From the NCBI GenBank assembly GCA_963920525.1, contig OY986435.1, forward strand, positions 94,834,000 through 94,897,999: a stretch of 64,000 nucleotides of DNA, in the 5' to 3' direction. A program made the translations under genes and the position numbers. This document shows positions 44,710 through 56,150 of the stretch, piece after piece; positions within the stretch are counted from its first letter, which is position 1, and the number at the start of each line of letters is the position of its first letter. Under the pieces are notes generated by a model, which saw nothing but the letters and a program-made list of their open reading frames with translations, was not told where the DNA came from and made no database searches. The DNA is from Dichetophora obliterata (Eukaryota > Arthropoda > Insecta > Diptera > Sciomyzidae).

Positions 44710-45193
44710 CATGATACAAAGAGCTACAGGTAAAGTATTCCCGGCGCAACAAACAAAATTTACTGCGCACCTCGTCATCGGTGCTCGTCAAATGTGACAC
44801 TTGATGAATACATTCAAAAGAAAATGTAGAAAAGTGACAAAGATAGCAAAATGAAAACGAAAAAACAGTCAAAATTCTGTCAAGCACATCAAGCAACGTA
44901 GCCGCTTTTTGTGTAAATCGGTAAAAAGGGGAAAAAGCACCCCTACAAAATATGCAAATTTTTCTTCACAAACACTACTTAAAAATATATTTACTTTATT
45001 TTGGACATGTGCTTTATATAACAATATTTATTTCATATCAGTAAAACAAGTTTTCATAAGAAAATGTAGGCATTTTAAAATCTTTATACCCTATGAATAA
45101 ATTGTGACTACGTTTTAACCAAGGAGCACCTTGCACGTCACAGCAAAGATGGCGGACATGCGCAATACTTTATCTGTAGTTCTTTGTATCATG
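44710..45193. mobile_element. 484-bp inverted-repeat element with 9-bp flanking duplication
   Basis: The ends CATGATACAAAGAGCTACAG at 44710 and the complement of CATGATACAAAGAACTACAG ending at 45193 continue for about 30 bp. ATCTTGTGA flanks both sides (44701-44709 and 45194-45202). A 30-bp TIR starting CATGAT with an 8-bp duplication is P-element style; nine matching bases would suit Mutator. The ninth base could match by chance. The interior is non-coding. Confidence 0.75.
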
Positions 45194-45202
45194 ATCTTGT
45201 GA

Positions 45203-46156
45203 TAATGTTCAATCCGTTCAATGGAGCCTTGCTACTTTTGTTGTTTGGATAGCTTATGCACAGTGGGTCTGTTCGGAAATGCATCGTACTTCAAATCGTT
45301 GTGTATCATAGCTTCACGCATTCACAGTAGAATATGTAGAATAGCTAATGCACAATCCTTTTAATATAGTCTTGTCATTGAATATTTTAATAATGAATAT
45401 TTATATTGAATGAACCAAGTAACTTAACGAAGGTGTTTGGATAAGATTGAAGCTTGCTGGACTATCAATCGAAAGGGTGCAGGTCGATTTTCATTGCTGT
45501 CACAGAAATATTTTGAAATTTTTATTCTCTTGTTGTAATTGACGCAATCAAAAAACAACAACAATTCTAAGAAAAATTTATGGAAAAAAGTGTCGTTTTT
45601 GAAAATTCACTCAAGCAAATCACAAAACGAGGCGTAAGAAGCTTCGCTTCAAAAATTTCTAAAATCCCTAAGTTTGAGCGCAACTTACAATTACAGTTAC
45701 AATTTAGAAAGTTTTTTGACTCTCCCGTAAAATTTTATGATTGCAGCTTACGGCTTTTTGATTTAATATGAAGATATTTAAAAAATTGTATCTGCCTAGG
45801 GGGGCTAGTTTCCCCCTTCCGCTCCTGCGGACGCCCATGGATATAGTTCATGCAATAATTTGGGTTAACTTATACACGGAAGGGTTTTGTTTTTTGTGTC
45901 GAATATGACCGAATAAGTTCTCAATAGGATCTTGATAGCATTCTTCATAAATAAAACCAGTCATCGTATTTTTTGTAAAAACAAATTTGACGACATTTAT
46001 TGTTTGAACAAGTCCATTCAAGCCATATAAGATTTTTGTCTTAACAACGTAGGGAATGTCGAGACACTTAAACTTTTTTCTCAGTTTTTCCTAAACAAAT
46101 CAAAATCTCGAGATATTTTCGATCGAAATTTAGTCACTTTTAGACCCATTTTGTAG
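45203..46156. other. No gene; possible lone hAT end at 45833
   Basis: GCTCCTGCGGACGCCCATGG at 45815-45834 reads inward as a G-rich hAT-like terminus. TTGCTGGACTATCAATCG at 45459 echoes the tRNA-like head at 46157. Neither is complete. Confidence 0.35.
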
Positions 46157-46470
46157 TCGGCCTTTGTAGTCTAGTGGAGAGTGTGCTAGACTATCAACCC
46201 AGAGGTCCCTGGTTCGAATCCGGGCTCGGTCATGGTTCTTTTCACTTTCTTTGTTCTTTTATACGTTTAAGAATTATGGAAAACTTAAAATCCACAAATA
46301 AATTGTGGAAAATGTGAAATCAAAAGAGAGAAACACAACTAAGGGCTGGAAATGCTTGCCGAGGTTAAGGCATAACACTAGCCTCGGTTAAAAGCAACTC
46401 AAATTGTCGCTCACGGTTGTTTCGCCAAATCAATAATAAACGTATTAAGAAGGTCAAATAAAGGTCATAT
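46157..46470 (+). mobile_element. tRNA-derived SINE, second type
   Basis: The head has an A box TAGTCTAGTGGAGAGTG and a consensus B box GGTTCGAATCC, ending GGGCTCGGTCA at 46232. Acceptor-stem pairing is poor, so this is not a working tRNA. The following 230 bp (TTCTTTTCACTTTCTTTG, GGGCTGGAAATGCTTGCC, AGCCTCGGTTAAAAGC) are taken as the SINE body. The 3' border is approximate and no TSD was found. The head differs from the one at 31068-31420. Confidence 0.6.
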
Positions 46471-47658
46471 ATCAAAAATCTGAATGCATCGATATTTTTA
46501 TCTGATTTGGAAAAGTTGAGTATGCCGCTAAATTATACTACCAAAAATTAAGTTTACGTGTCTCGGCGTTTTTTGCGTCTTTTCAAAAGTTGAAAATTTC
46601 CCTTCAGTGTTATCTTGGATGATCCTATTATAAATTTTTTTTATATATTTCGTTAAGTTTTTTGGGAATTATTTCTGTAAAACTTTCTGAGTTTATTCTA
46701 CCCCTTGTGATCTTTAAGTTATATTGTGGAGGTGTGACCAGAAAGGGTTAGAATAATAAAATCCTATATTTTTATGTAAATCCAAATAAAAATTGGGATT
46801 GACAACAGCTCAGATACTGCTTCTCCTAATATGTATAAGCTTGAAGTACAGAAACAGTATTTGAAGCACCAGCAGGAAAGACTTGTGCTAGATCTTGTTA
46901 AATGTTTACATATTCTTCAGTTGAAGAATTTTAACATTCGCTGATTTGAAATTATGTATGTATTTTGAAAATTCCTTTAAAAAATTATCTACTTGGTTTC
47001 TTTCAAAAAGGTCTCAATTTTATCTGAATTGAACAATATACAAATTAATAAAACACTTTTTTGTTTTTTTTTTTATAGTAATTCAACTTGTATTTTATAG
47101 ATTTGATTTTATTCTGAAGAAAATATTTGATTTTATATTTTGATATTGTAACAAAAGAATTTAATAAAATTATTTAAAAAAAAAAACAACATAAAATTAA
47201 AAAATGCAATTAAGAAATAATCTTGAAAAATTTAATTCAAGAAAATTAATAAAGACCTCTTAAGCGACCACAATTCGGTGTATTTTCATTTTGCTATAAG
47301 TTTTGGTCTAAAGAATATTTATTTCACATTGGTTGTTGTTGATTCAGTAGTCATCTTCTAATTGCTTATTCTTATGGAGTTACTTTACGTTCAAGGATCT
47401 AAATAACCAATAAATGCTCTTCACAAGAAAATCAAACCTTCTCATTTGTTATGAGGTCCTGTTTTCTACTCAAATATTTCATTTAAATTTTTTCTTCAAC
47501 AAAGAAATCGAAAGCTATTTGGATATACAAAATTAATGTTAGATAAAAAGAGAAAATAGTATTTAGTAGGTTTCAACCTCCTGAAAAACAATTTTTTCAA
47601 TCACTATTAATCTAACTTGGTCGGCCGACTTGTTACTTGCTTGTAGAAACGCGTTCTG
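46471..47658. other. No gene recognised
   Basis: AT-rich sequence with poly-T and poly-A runs around 47060-47190. No frame or repeat structure is supported. Confidence 0.5.
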
Positions 47659-49017
47659 CGTAATAGGTATATTTATTTTGTCACTCCGTTTGTAACGCCG
47701 ATAAGAAGGCGTGGCAGGTTTAGAAAAGTATATAAAGTCAAATCTGGATATAACGAGCCCCCGAAATAGTGAACAACTCAAAACAGTGAACGTTTTAGTA
47801 ACTGACATTTCAAAGAATTAGAAGCAAAAAAGTACAAAAAAACAGAAAAAGTTTCAAAATTTAAGCCAAAACATCCATTTTTAAAAAAAATGAACAGGCC
47901 TTGCAAAAATTAGTTCACTACATCTAAACTCGACTGTATATTCTTGATCAGCATCACTTCCCGAGTCGATTTAGCAAAGGTCCGTTAGTCTGTACGTCCA
48001 TCTGCGATCACGATAACAGCCGTAATTTTAGAGTTATAACAACATTCAATATATAATTTTTTTATTAAAAAATAGAGATCAAGTTCGAAAATGAGCCAAA
48101 TCGGATAAAAACTACGCCTACATCCCATACAAAGTGGCATAACTAAAACGGTAAAATCTCTTTATATTCCACAAAAAAGTAATTAAATGACTTGAAATTT
48201 TGCACACAAGCTTCAATATAAACTCTAAGTATCAAAATAATACAAAATTTAAAACTTGGAATATACTAAAATACGGCTGTGGTGGTATTTTATTATCAAG
48301 TCGAAGATAATTCAACAAAATTAAATTTTTTCCAATTATTCTTTGTTGATTTTTTCGTAAGCTCGTAAATGTATTTTCGCTTAACAATTCTTATCCTTAA
48401 AGAGCCTAAAGTCGGGAAAATTTACACTCTTATTAGAATTGGCTGAATATTTTCATGTAAGAATAACATACTTAAAAATTAATAAAAACTAGTAAGGAAT
48501 TATCTTCGACTGGGCCGAAGTTAAAATACCCCCACGAATTAGAGTATATATAAAATGTTAAGCAAACTGTTAAATATATTTAAAGATATTTTCCCTTTTT
48601 GGTTAAGTCACTTTGTATGGGAGGTAGGTGTGGTTTTCATCTGATTTTTACAAATTTAATACTCAAAATAAATATTAAATATTTAAAATTAAATTGATTT
48701 AAATTGATTTTTGTGGAATTTAAAGAGATCTTACCGTTTTGGTTAAGTCACTTTGTATGGGAGGTAGGCGTGGTTTTCATCCGATTTTGCTCAGGTTCGA
48801 ACTTGACCTCCATTTTTGTATAAAAAGCTTATATTTTGAATTTCGTTATGATAGCTCAAAAATTACGGCTGCTATCGTAGACACAGACGGACAGAGGGAC
48901 ATGGCTAAATCGACTCAGGAGGTGATGTGATCAGGAATATATATACTTTTCTATACCGACCACGCCTTCTTATCGGCGTTACAAACGGAGTGACAAAATT
49001 AATATACCCCCATTACG
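47659..49017. mobile_element. Foldback element with GTCACTCCGTTTGTAACGCC arms
   Basis: ATTTTGTCACTCCGTTTGTA and CGCCGATAAGAAGGCGTGG at the left (47672-47716) are mirrored at the right (48955-48999). Further in, CGAGTCGATTTAGC near 47960 mirrors GCTAAATCGACTCAG near 48903. CACTTTGTATGGGAGGTAGG occurs twice in the same orientation (48610 and 48750), and a mirror of it lies near 48125. The left arm is lengthened by a 202-bp insertion (47735-47936). The element is non-coding. Confidence 0.75.
47735..47936. mobile_element. 202-bp TA-flanked miniature element
   Basis: The ends AAGTCAAATCTGGATATAAC and, from the other side, CAGTCGAGTTTAGATGTAG are imperfect inverted repeats with TA outside both. 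It lies in the left arm of the 47659-49017 foldback and is absent from the right arm, so it is the younger insertion. Tc1/mariner/pogo-type by target; non-coding. Confidence 0.65.
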
Positions 49018-50087
49018 TTTTTTAAACGTGGTGGTATAAAAATTGCAGTTTTTGGTGATGAATTTTTTCATATTTGTAAAATTATTATGAAAACTCTTTC
49101 ATAAACAGACGCAATCCACTTTAATATAATATAAAAGAACAAAAAAATCACAAATTTTAAAGAACGGTGTTTAAAACAAACAAAAAATAATTTTTTGTGT
49201 ACATTAAGGCACCTCACGCTCCATAGAAAAAAAAATAGCTATTCGGGTCGGTTCCTCAAAATAAACCTTGGTTTATTTTATTTTAGTGATAGCCATCGCC
49301 GAGCTGGTATGGTTTGAAATAACATCAAAAAATCGTCTGTTTTGAAAAAATATTGACAGGTTGTAAAATAATTAAGTGTCACAAATCATAGGCAGGAAAA
49401 AAAAGAACTCTTAATCTGCTTCAAAAAATTGTAAATGTTTGCAATCAGATTAAAGATAATGCTGTTTTTTTTGGCATATTTATGATTTTTTTTATTTCCA
49501 TACAGAAACTTTAAAAATTCAAATAACTTCATAATTGTTATTTTTTTTTTAGGTTCTTGCAATATTTTTTCAGTAGGTGTTTGTTTTATAATTAATGTTT
49601 TTGTTCCAATATACATATATCAGCTTAAGAAATTCTGGCTAGGAATGAGTGCAAGCACTCAAAACCTACCCAACGACATACAGTGTAACCAAGAATTATA
49701 TATTCAAGATTCCGCCGTGCGCATGGCCGCTCTCTTTGTGAGCACGTGTATGTGACGTCAGAAGTGCAAGAGAAAAAAGAGTCAAACTGACTGAAAAAAA
49801 CGTAGTAAAAAATTTTTAATAGGGGTTATCGATTTAAAATCTCCTCTTTTTTTTATAAAATCTTGGTTTTTTAAAAGAAATAATTTTAAATCAAAAAACA
49901 ACGCTTGCACAGAAAAAATTTTAAAATTTTTCATTACTATCTTTGATAAAAATTTTATGTCTTATTGGGGTGTTAACTTCCGTGTTGACCCTTTCACAAA
50001 AAAATAGCTATGTTGTTCGATTTATTTTGAGAGCAGTTTGACTGTTTCATTGTGTGTATTTCGTTTGTTTCCCAATTAGCCAATCAG
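49018..50087. other. No gene; repeat fragments
   Basis: 49199-49322 is a repeat described separately. 49960-50087 (GAGAGCAGTTTGACTGTTTC, TTCGTTTGTTTCCCAATTAG) matches the centre of the 8048-9364 element. The remainder is featureless AT-rich sequence. Confidence 0.5.
49199..49322 (-). repeat. Repeat shared with 61583-61717
   Basis: Read on minus: GTTATTTCAAACCATACCAG, GATGGCTATCACTA, GGAACCGACCCGAATAGCTA and GAGGTGCCTTAATGTAC. The same sequence of phrases occurs on plus at 61583-61717. Confidence 0.7.
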
Positions 50088-50824
50088 TAGCTCGTTCCTG
50101 TAGCAAAATCGACAAGTTACCGATTTGTATGACGTCAGCTGTTATCGATCCATAGTTACCGATTTCGTGACAACTAATGTTTCTGTACGTTTAAATCGGT
50201 AAAAACTCGGACCTTGATGAAAAAGAATACAAATCGAGAAGAAAAGTCGCGAAATTGAGTCAAATGACAAGCAGCTGTTTACTCGAATGTATTATTTTAG
50301 TATTATATATTATTTTTTTTACTTTAAAACAAATAGGTGCTTGTCTTGTTAATAAAAAGTGAATATTTGCTGTTTAAGAAAATTAATAATGTTATAAAGA
50401 TGTGTATTAATGGTTGCGGTTGTAAATAATTTTACACTTAGTGCTGTGCTGCAAAAACTTAGCAAATATATGCAACCGGTTACTTTTTCATAGCTCAAAC
50501 AAATACTGTTTTGCTGAAATTTTTAACTTTTATGTAAGTAGCAGAGATCTGCAACAAGTAAATAAAAAATCAAGCTACTTGAAAAAATTTAAAAAAAAAG
50601 ATATCAACTTTGAACTTGATTTATTTTTTTCCTTACAATTCGCGACTGGCTTCTGAAAAACGAATCATATGTCTGACGTGATTCTATTTTGTTTCTACCC
50701 CACATGAGTTGTTGGTTTTCTACTTTTCCACTCTGGTTTCGACTCTATGCGACTGACGATCGTTTGTCTCGTTGTTCGTTTCATTTATTATGCGGAGTTC
50801 GTGTAAATTTTTTCTGTTGTTATT

Positions 50825-51500
50825 GCCATAATATTATGTGGCAACCCTATTTCAAAATTTTATAATTTGGAAATTTTGACAACGGATTCGGATTCAGCGA
50901 CCCATTTTTGGTGTACCATTTTTTTTGCCAGCCCCGAATTCATAAAACTACAAAAAATTAAGGTGGCAACCCTATCCACCATCTCGAATTTTAAATTCTG
51001 ACTTTAGATTCGAAATCAGCGACCCCTTAACACTGATAAATGACGTTTAAAACTCTTTAAAAGACATATTATTAGGAGGCAGCCCTATTATTTAATAATT
51101 TTTTAATTTGAAAATTCTGACAACGGATTCGGATTCAGCGACCCATTTTTGGTGTACCATTTTTTTTGCCAGCCCCGAATTTATAAAACTACAAAAAATT
51201 AAGGTGGCAACCCTATCCACCATCTTGAATTTTAAAATTATGACTTTAGATTCGAAATCAGCGACCCCTTAATACTGATAAATGATGTTTAAAACTCTTA
51301 AAAATACATATTATAAGGTGGCAATGCTGTGGTAAAAATGTATGTGGCAACCCTAACCTCCATCTTAAATTTTAGCACTGTGACATTATATTCGAAATCA
51401 AATCCGTTGTCAGAATTTAAAAATTACAAGAATTCGCAAAAATAAAAAAAAATCGAAGTGGAAGCTCTATCCGCCATCTTAAATTTTAAAGTTTGACCAC
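50825..51500 (+). repeat. Tandem array, about 240-bp unit
   Basis: Units begin at about 50829, 51067 and 51310 with GTGGCAACCCTAT-type sequence. Each contains GATTCGGATTCAGCGACCC, TTTGCCAGCCCCGAATT and CAGCGACCCCTTAA; the third unit is degenerate. It is homologous to the inner arms of the hAT at 310-2081. Confidence 0.82.
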
Positions 51501-51539
51501 TCAGTCCACAGAATCATTAAAAGTCCTATTACGGTTAAG

Positions 51540-51840
51540 CTCTCTCTAAACAAGTTCATTGAATTTTTTGGATACTTGCTTTAATTGGATACTTGCCTGA
51601 AGGCATATTTTAAGCTTTCCAAGCTTTTTGCCGAAGGCATCAAGCTTTCCTTTACTTGAAACTTCGTGCCGTTCGCTTGTAAGCTAGCATACTTGCAAGT
51701 CGCAAGCTTTCGTGGGCTTATTTATATTCAATAACAAGCTATACTTGATTCAAAATTATCAAGCTCAAGCTAGCTTAAACTTGTATTTTAAGCAAGTACT
51801 TGATATAGAGTTTGAAGTAGGCTTGTGCAGTTCTCTGGTA
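51540..51840. repeat. CAAGCTT / ACTTG word-rich block
   Basis: About twenty occurrences of AAGCTT, CAAGC, GCTTG or ACTTG within 300 bp in both orientations (for example TACTTGCAAGTCGCAAGCTT). This gives strong local self-complementarity and no coding frame. Confidence 0.6.
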
Positions 51841-51966
51841 AGTAGGCATTATTTATAAATTGTATTACCATTAAAACTAAAACTTTTTTAAGAATACGAA
51901 ATATTTCAATCAGAAAAAAATTCGACTTATATGAAAGTAACCATTTTTAAAGGTATATTTGGAGTA

Positions 51967-52654
51967 CACCTAATCCCGTTTTTGCACGGTACATACGTTC
52001 CAGAAAATATCGTGTAAAAAAAAATCGTGTAAAAAAAGACACACCGTAATGGAAGAATATTAGATTGGTTCAACAACCTCAAAAAGACTACAAAAATTAA
52101 TAACTCGGTAAAACAAACACATATTTTGTTCTTCAGTATATCATATTAATTTTATTCCACATATTATAATCATTTTATAATTTTTTCTACATTTATTCAA
52201 GCTCAAGACCATTTTGTTCTAATATGAATTTTCATTTATTAGCTTCATATTAAATTTTCAAAATGGTCTCGAGCTTGAATAAATGTAGAAAAAATTTGAA
52301 ATACAGACCGAATAATGAAACTCCCGCAGGGAGAAATGATAAAAGTCATTTTATAATTTTAAAGAAATAAAAACAAAAATTAAAAAATTTACACATTTTA
52401 GATATAAAAACACAACCTAAATATTAAAAAAAATCACATCTTCAAGTAACATAAAAAACAAAATCATTTTAAAGTTTTCAGGAAATAAAAACACAATTTA
52501 AAAATAAAAAATAATCTCATATTCAAGGATAAACAGGATAAGTTTTGTCGTGTTATTTTAAAAATAACGTGTAAAAACAGGATAAGTTTATTTCTGTCGA
52601 CCGTGTTATTTCAAAATCGTGTAAAAAAAGACCGTGTAAAATCAGGATTAGGTG
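51967..52654. mobile_element. 688-bp TA-flanked miniature element
   Basis: CACCTAATCCCGTTTTTGCA at 51967 is matched by the complement of TTACACGG...AATCAGGATTAGGTG ending at 52654, with TA outside both. The word CGTGTAAAAAAAGAC recurs near both ends. A perfect hairpin with arms of about 40 bp (52183-52225 and 52257-52296, with TTCAAGCTCAAGACCATTTT) lies inside. Non-coding. Confidence 0.75.
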
Positions 52655-53438
52655 TATTTATAACTTAATAATACCCAACATTACTGTCATTATATAAATC
52701 GGTAGAATTCTCACTTGCCACAAAGCCAGTGATAAAAGTGACACATTTTCATCGATTCACTTTACGTACAGAAACACTTTTTTACAAGGTTCCATTGAAA
52801 TGAAATCGGAACATGTGCTTATCGATTTGGAATGAACGAATCGAACAGAAATCGATTCAGATTCGTACAGAAACATTGTAAGTGAGAGTGACGTCAAATC
52901 GGTAATATGAGTCGGTAACTACGATCGCTACGAGTTACAGGAACGAGCCACAGATTCATTTGCTTAGTTTCGTTTGTTGTTTATGTGATTTTTTTGTTTG
53001 AATGTATTTTCACTTATGACGTAGACCTGCGCAGTAGATTGCCATTTCTGCGCACTTAAGGCGTGATCTTCTTTATATTGTTCTTGCAGTGTAACCTTTT
53101 CAATAAACTGAAAAGTTAATTTTTTTGTTGTGCTGTTTTAAAATAAATTTTGTTTGCACAAAATTTTTTTACGATAGTCCGAAATGTTATTTTTTATAAA
53201 TTTTCTTATAAACTTTTTTATTTTATAGTTAAATTTTTTTGCTTAAAACATGTAATAATAACAGCGAACTAAAAATAAATGATTTATTTTTAAAAATGTT
53301 TTTAAAAACAATTTTTACAAGGAAAGGAAAAAACAATACGAGATCTCAGACTCGTAAGCGAGCTCGAAACGAACACGAGATCTCGGACTCGTAAACAACT
53401 CGAAACGAACACGAGATCTCGGACCCATACAAAATTTT

Positions 53439-53981
53439 GTGAAAAGACTTAGCATTTTAGTAAGACTTAGCAATAGTAATGAATTTACTGATCCTTATAC
53501 ACTAAAAATTCTGTTCACTAGTCTGGTTAGATCCAAGTTGGAATACGCAAGTTTTATTTGGAATCCGTATTACAATACGCATGTGAATCGCTTAGGACGT
53601 GTTCAACGTAGATTCCTCAAATATGCACTTCGTTCTATTAACTTTGCAGATCCTCTTCCCTCCTATGATGTTAGATGTAAACTTATAAACTTGAAAACCC
53701 TGGAAAATCGAAGAACTATATCATCCCTCTTATTTGTTTTCAATATTATTTCTGGCAACACTGATTGTTCGTATCTTCTCAACCAAATAACTTTTAACGT
53801 TCCTTCCAGAACATTAAGAAATAGTGCACCATTTAATATTGGAGTGCACAGAACAAATTATGCTTCAAATTCACCAATCGTGAGAACTTTGCGAGAATTT
53901 AATAACCTTTCAAATGTATATTCTATTGATTTTTCAGTCACTAAGACGATAATGTTCAAACAATTAAATTCAATATATTAA
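53439..53981 (+). pseudogene. 5'-truncated LINE, C-terminal part of reverse-transcriptase ORF
   Basis: An open 180-residue frame contains FTDPYTLKILFTSLVRSKLE, YASFIWNPYYNTHVNRLGRV, QRRFLKYALRS, and later FNVPSRTLRNSAPF and HRTNYASNSPIVRTLREFN. This block follows the reverse transcriptase in many Jockey/CR1/L2-type LINEs of insects. The catalytic YADD part and everything upstream is missing, as expected for 5' truncation during target-primed insertion. The stop at 53979 is followed by a short 3' untranslated region and an (AAAT)n tail. Start at 53439 is only the first ATG after the junction and has no biological meaning. Confidence 0.82.
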
Positions 53982-54056
53982 AGTGTAATATCTATTACTT
54001 TGCATGTACATACTTATATATTAAGCATATAGTCAGTAAGGTTAACATACCATTGA

Positions 54057-54080
54057 TTAAATAAATAAATAAATAAATTA
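54057..54080 (+). repeat. (AAAT)n 3' tail of the LINE
   Basis: About five units of AAAT directly after the 3' untranslated sequence ending CATACCATTGATT. Short tandem tails like this are typical of LINE insertions. Confidence 0.8.
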
Positions 54081-55206
54081 ATTTTTTCATATAAAAATTG
54101 TGAAAATTTTTTTATTTTAATTGACATATTGTAAGCTGCTAATTACAACGAAAAAAATAGTTTTTATTAAAATTAAATATTTTCGTATAAAAAAGTCGGA
54201 CTTGTTAACGAGCTCGAAATGAATACGAGATCTCGCATCCATACAAAATTATATGAAAACAATTTTGAAAATTTTTTAATTTTATTAATGTATTTTTTGA
54301 AGATAAAAATAAAAACAAAATTTTTATTCGAATAAAATATTTTCAAAATTATATGAGAAGATTTCGAATTTTCTTCAAAGAAAATTATATGAAAAGACTT
54401 ACGTATTTTTAGTAGCTAACAATGATAAAATAGTTTTTATGGAATGAAATATTTCCATATAAAAAACTCGGCTTTGTTACGAATACGAAATAGACTTAAA
54501 TGAGTCCGAGAATGCGATTCGTTAACGAGTCCGAGAATACGATTCGAGAACGAATCGTTAATTAAAAATATAGAAGCTTTCTCGAACTGCTTTTTTATAT
54601 GAAACTATTTTATTTTATTAAAAGTAATTTTTTTATTGTTAACTGCTAAAAATAAGTCAATTAAAATAAACAAAATTTTCATAATTTTTATATGAAAAAG
54701 TCTAAGTCTTTTTAAATAATTGCATATGGATCCGAGATCTCGTGCTCGTTTTGAGCTCATTTACGAGTTCGACTTTTTTATATGAAAATATATAATTTTT
54801 TTAATAAAAACTATTTTTTCATTGTAAGTTGCTAAACATACGTCAATTAAAGAAAAAAAAAAATCAAAGTCTTTTCATATAATTTTCTATTAGAAATTTA
54901 TATGAAAAATTTCTAAGTCTTTCCACATAATTTTGCATGGATCAGAAATCGCGAGTTCGTTTCGAGTTCGTTAACGAGACCGAGATCTCGTGTTTGTTTC
55001 GAAATCATATCAAAGAAGACTTTTTTATATGAAAATATTTTTTTAATAAAAACAACTTTTTTCATTGTTAGCTGCTAAAAATACGTCAGTTAAAATGAAA
55101 AATAAATAATAAAAAATCAAAGAAAATCAACATAGTAAATAACAAGGTCATATAGAAAACTTTAATAAAAAAAAAGTTTCATAATTTTTATATGAAAAAA
55201 TTCTAA

Positions 55207-55447
55207 GGCCTAGTTTCACAATCAATACTTAAGTTGTACTTAAGTTTAACCAATCAGTTTTTGCTGATTAATTTAATTATTTTGCAAAATATAATCAGTT
55301 GTTGGTTGTCGATGACTTAAGTATAACTTAAGTCACGCATTTTTCTTACTTAAGTCATACTCAAGTTGAACTTAGGTATTGCTGACGAAACGCATTTTCA
55401 GAGGTTATACTTAAGTTCAACTTAATTATTGATTGTGAAACCGGGCC
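55207..55447. mobile_element. 241-bp Harbinger-type miniature element
   Basis: GGCCTAGTTTCACAATCAAT at 55207 is matched by the complement of ATTGATTGTGAAACCGGGCC ending at 55447. TAA flanks both sides (55204-55206 and 55448-55450). A GGCC-type terminus plus a 3-bp TWA duplication is the PIF/Harbinger pattern. The interior repeats TACTTAAGT in several orientations. Non-coding. Confidence 0.82.
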
Positions 55448-56150
55448 TAAGTTTTTTCATATAATTTTCTATAAGAAATTTATATTAAAAATTTCTAAGG
55501 CTTTTCACATAATATTGTATGGATCCGAGATCTCGAACTCGTTTCGAGCTCATTCGACTTTTTTATATGAAAATATTTAATTTTTTTAATAAAAATAGTT
55601 TTTTCAATGTAAACTGCTAAAAATACGTCAGGTAAAATAAAAAAAAAATTCATAATTTTTATATGAAAAAATTAACAGTCTTTTTATATAATTCTCTATG
55701 AAGAAATTTATATGAAAAAATTTTATGCTTTTTCACTTAATATTGTATGGGTCCGAGATCTCTTTTGCGTTTCGAGTTAGTTAACGAGTTTTACTTTTTT
55801 ATATGAAAATATTTTTTTTAATAAGAACAACTTTTTTCATAGTTAGCTGCTAAAAATACGTCAATTAAAACACATAAAATTTTCATTATTTTTATAGCAA
55901 AAAATTCCAAGCGTTTTTATTTAATATTGTGTGAAGAAATTTATGGTAATTTTGTTTTCATACATCATTTTATTTAGTGTTTATTTCAATGTTAATCATT
56001 TTTACTGAAAAATATTTCAAGTTTTTCTTAGGAAAAGTCACTAAGAAAAATTTATGGATCCGAGATCTCGTGTTCGTTTCGAGCTCGGTTACGAGTCCGA
56101 GATCTCGGATTCGTTAACTCGGTAACGAGCTTGTTTACGAATCGTCCTTC

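Larger units (their letters stand above)
50088..52950. mobile_element. 2.86-kb inverted-repeat element with CAG duplication
   Basis: The ends TAGCTCGTTCCTGTA and, from the right, TGGCTCGTTCCTGTA are followed in both by GTTACCGA, GACGTCA and AATGTTTCTGTACG blocks. CAG flanks both sides (50085-50087 and 52951-52953). The flanks, joined without the element, match a continuous sequence at about 8765-8855 (CAATCAGATTCAATTGC), so the borders are supported by a paralogous empty site. The interior contains a tandem array, a CAAGCTT-rich block and a nested 688-bp element. No transposase is seen. Confidence 0.75.
53300..56150. repeat. Complex repeat array with GAGATCTCG palindromes
   Basis: The palindrome CGAGATCTCG or a one-base variant occurs about ten times (53341, 53372, 53412, 54230, 54733, 54980, 55527, 55757, 56062, 56099). 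It is embedded in phrases such as CGTTTCGAGCTCGTTAACGAG and GGATCCATACAAAATTTTATGAAAA in both orientations. Units are spaced roughly 200-300 bp apart and joined by TTTTATATGAAAATATTT and GCTAAAAATACGTCAATTAA. A LINE and a miniature element are inserted in it. Confidence 0.75.

Noticed and set aside
46157..46232. A tRNA gene with a perfect B box
   Set aside because: The acceptor stem pairs poorly and the sequence runs on into a conserved-looking body, so a SINE head is more likely than a functional tRNA.
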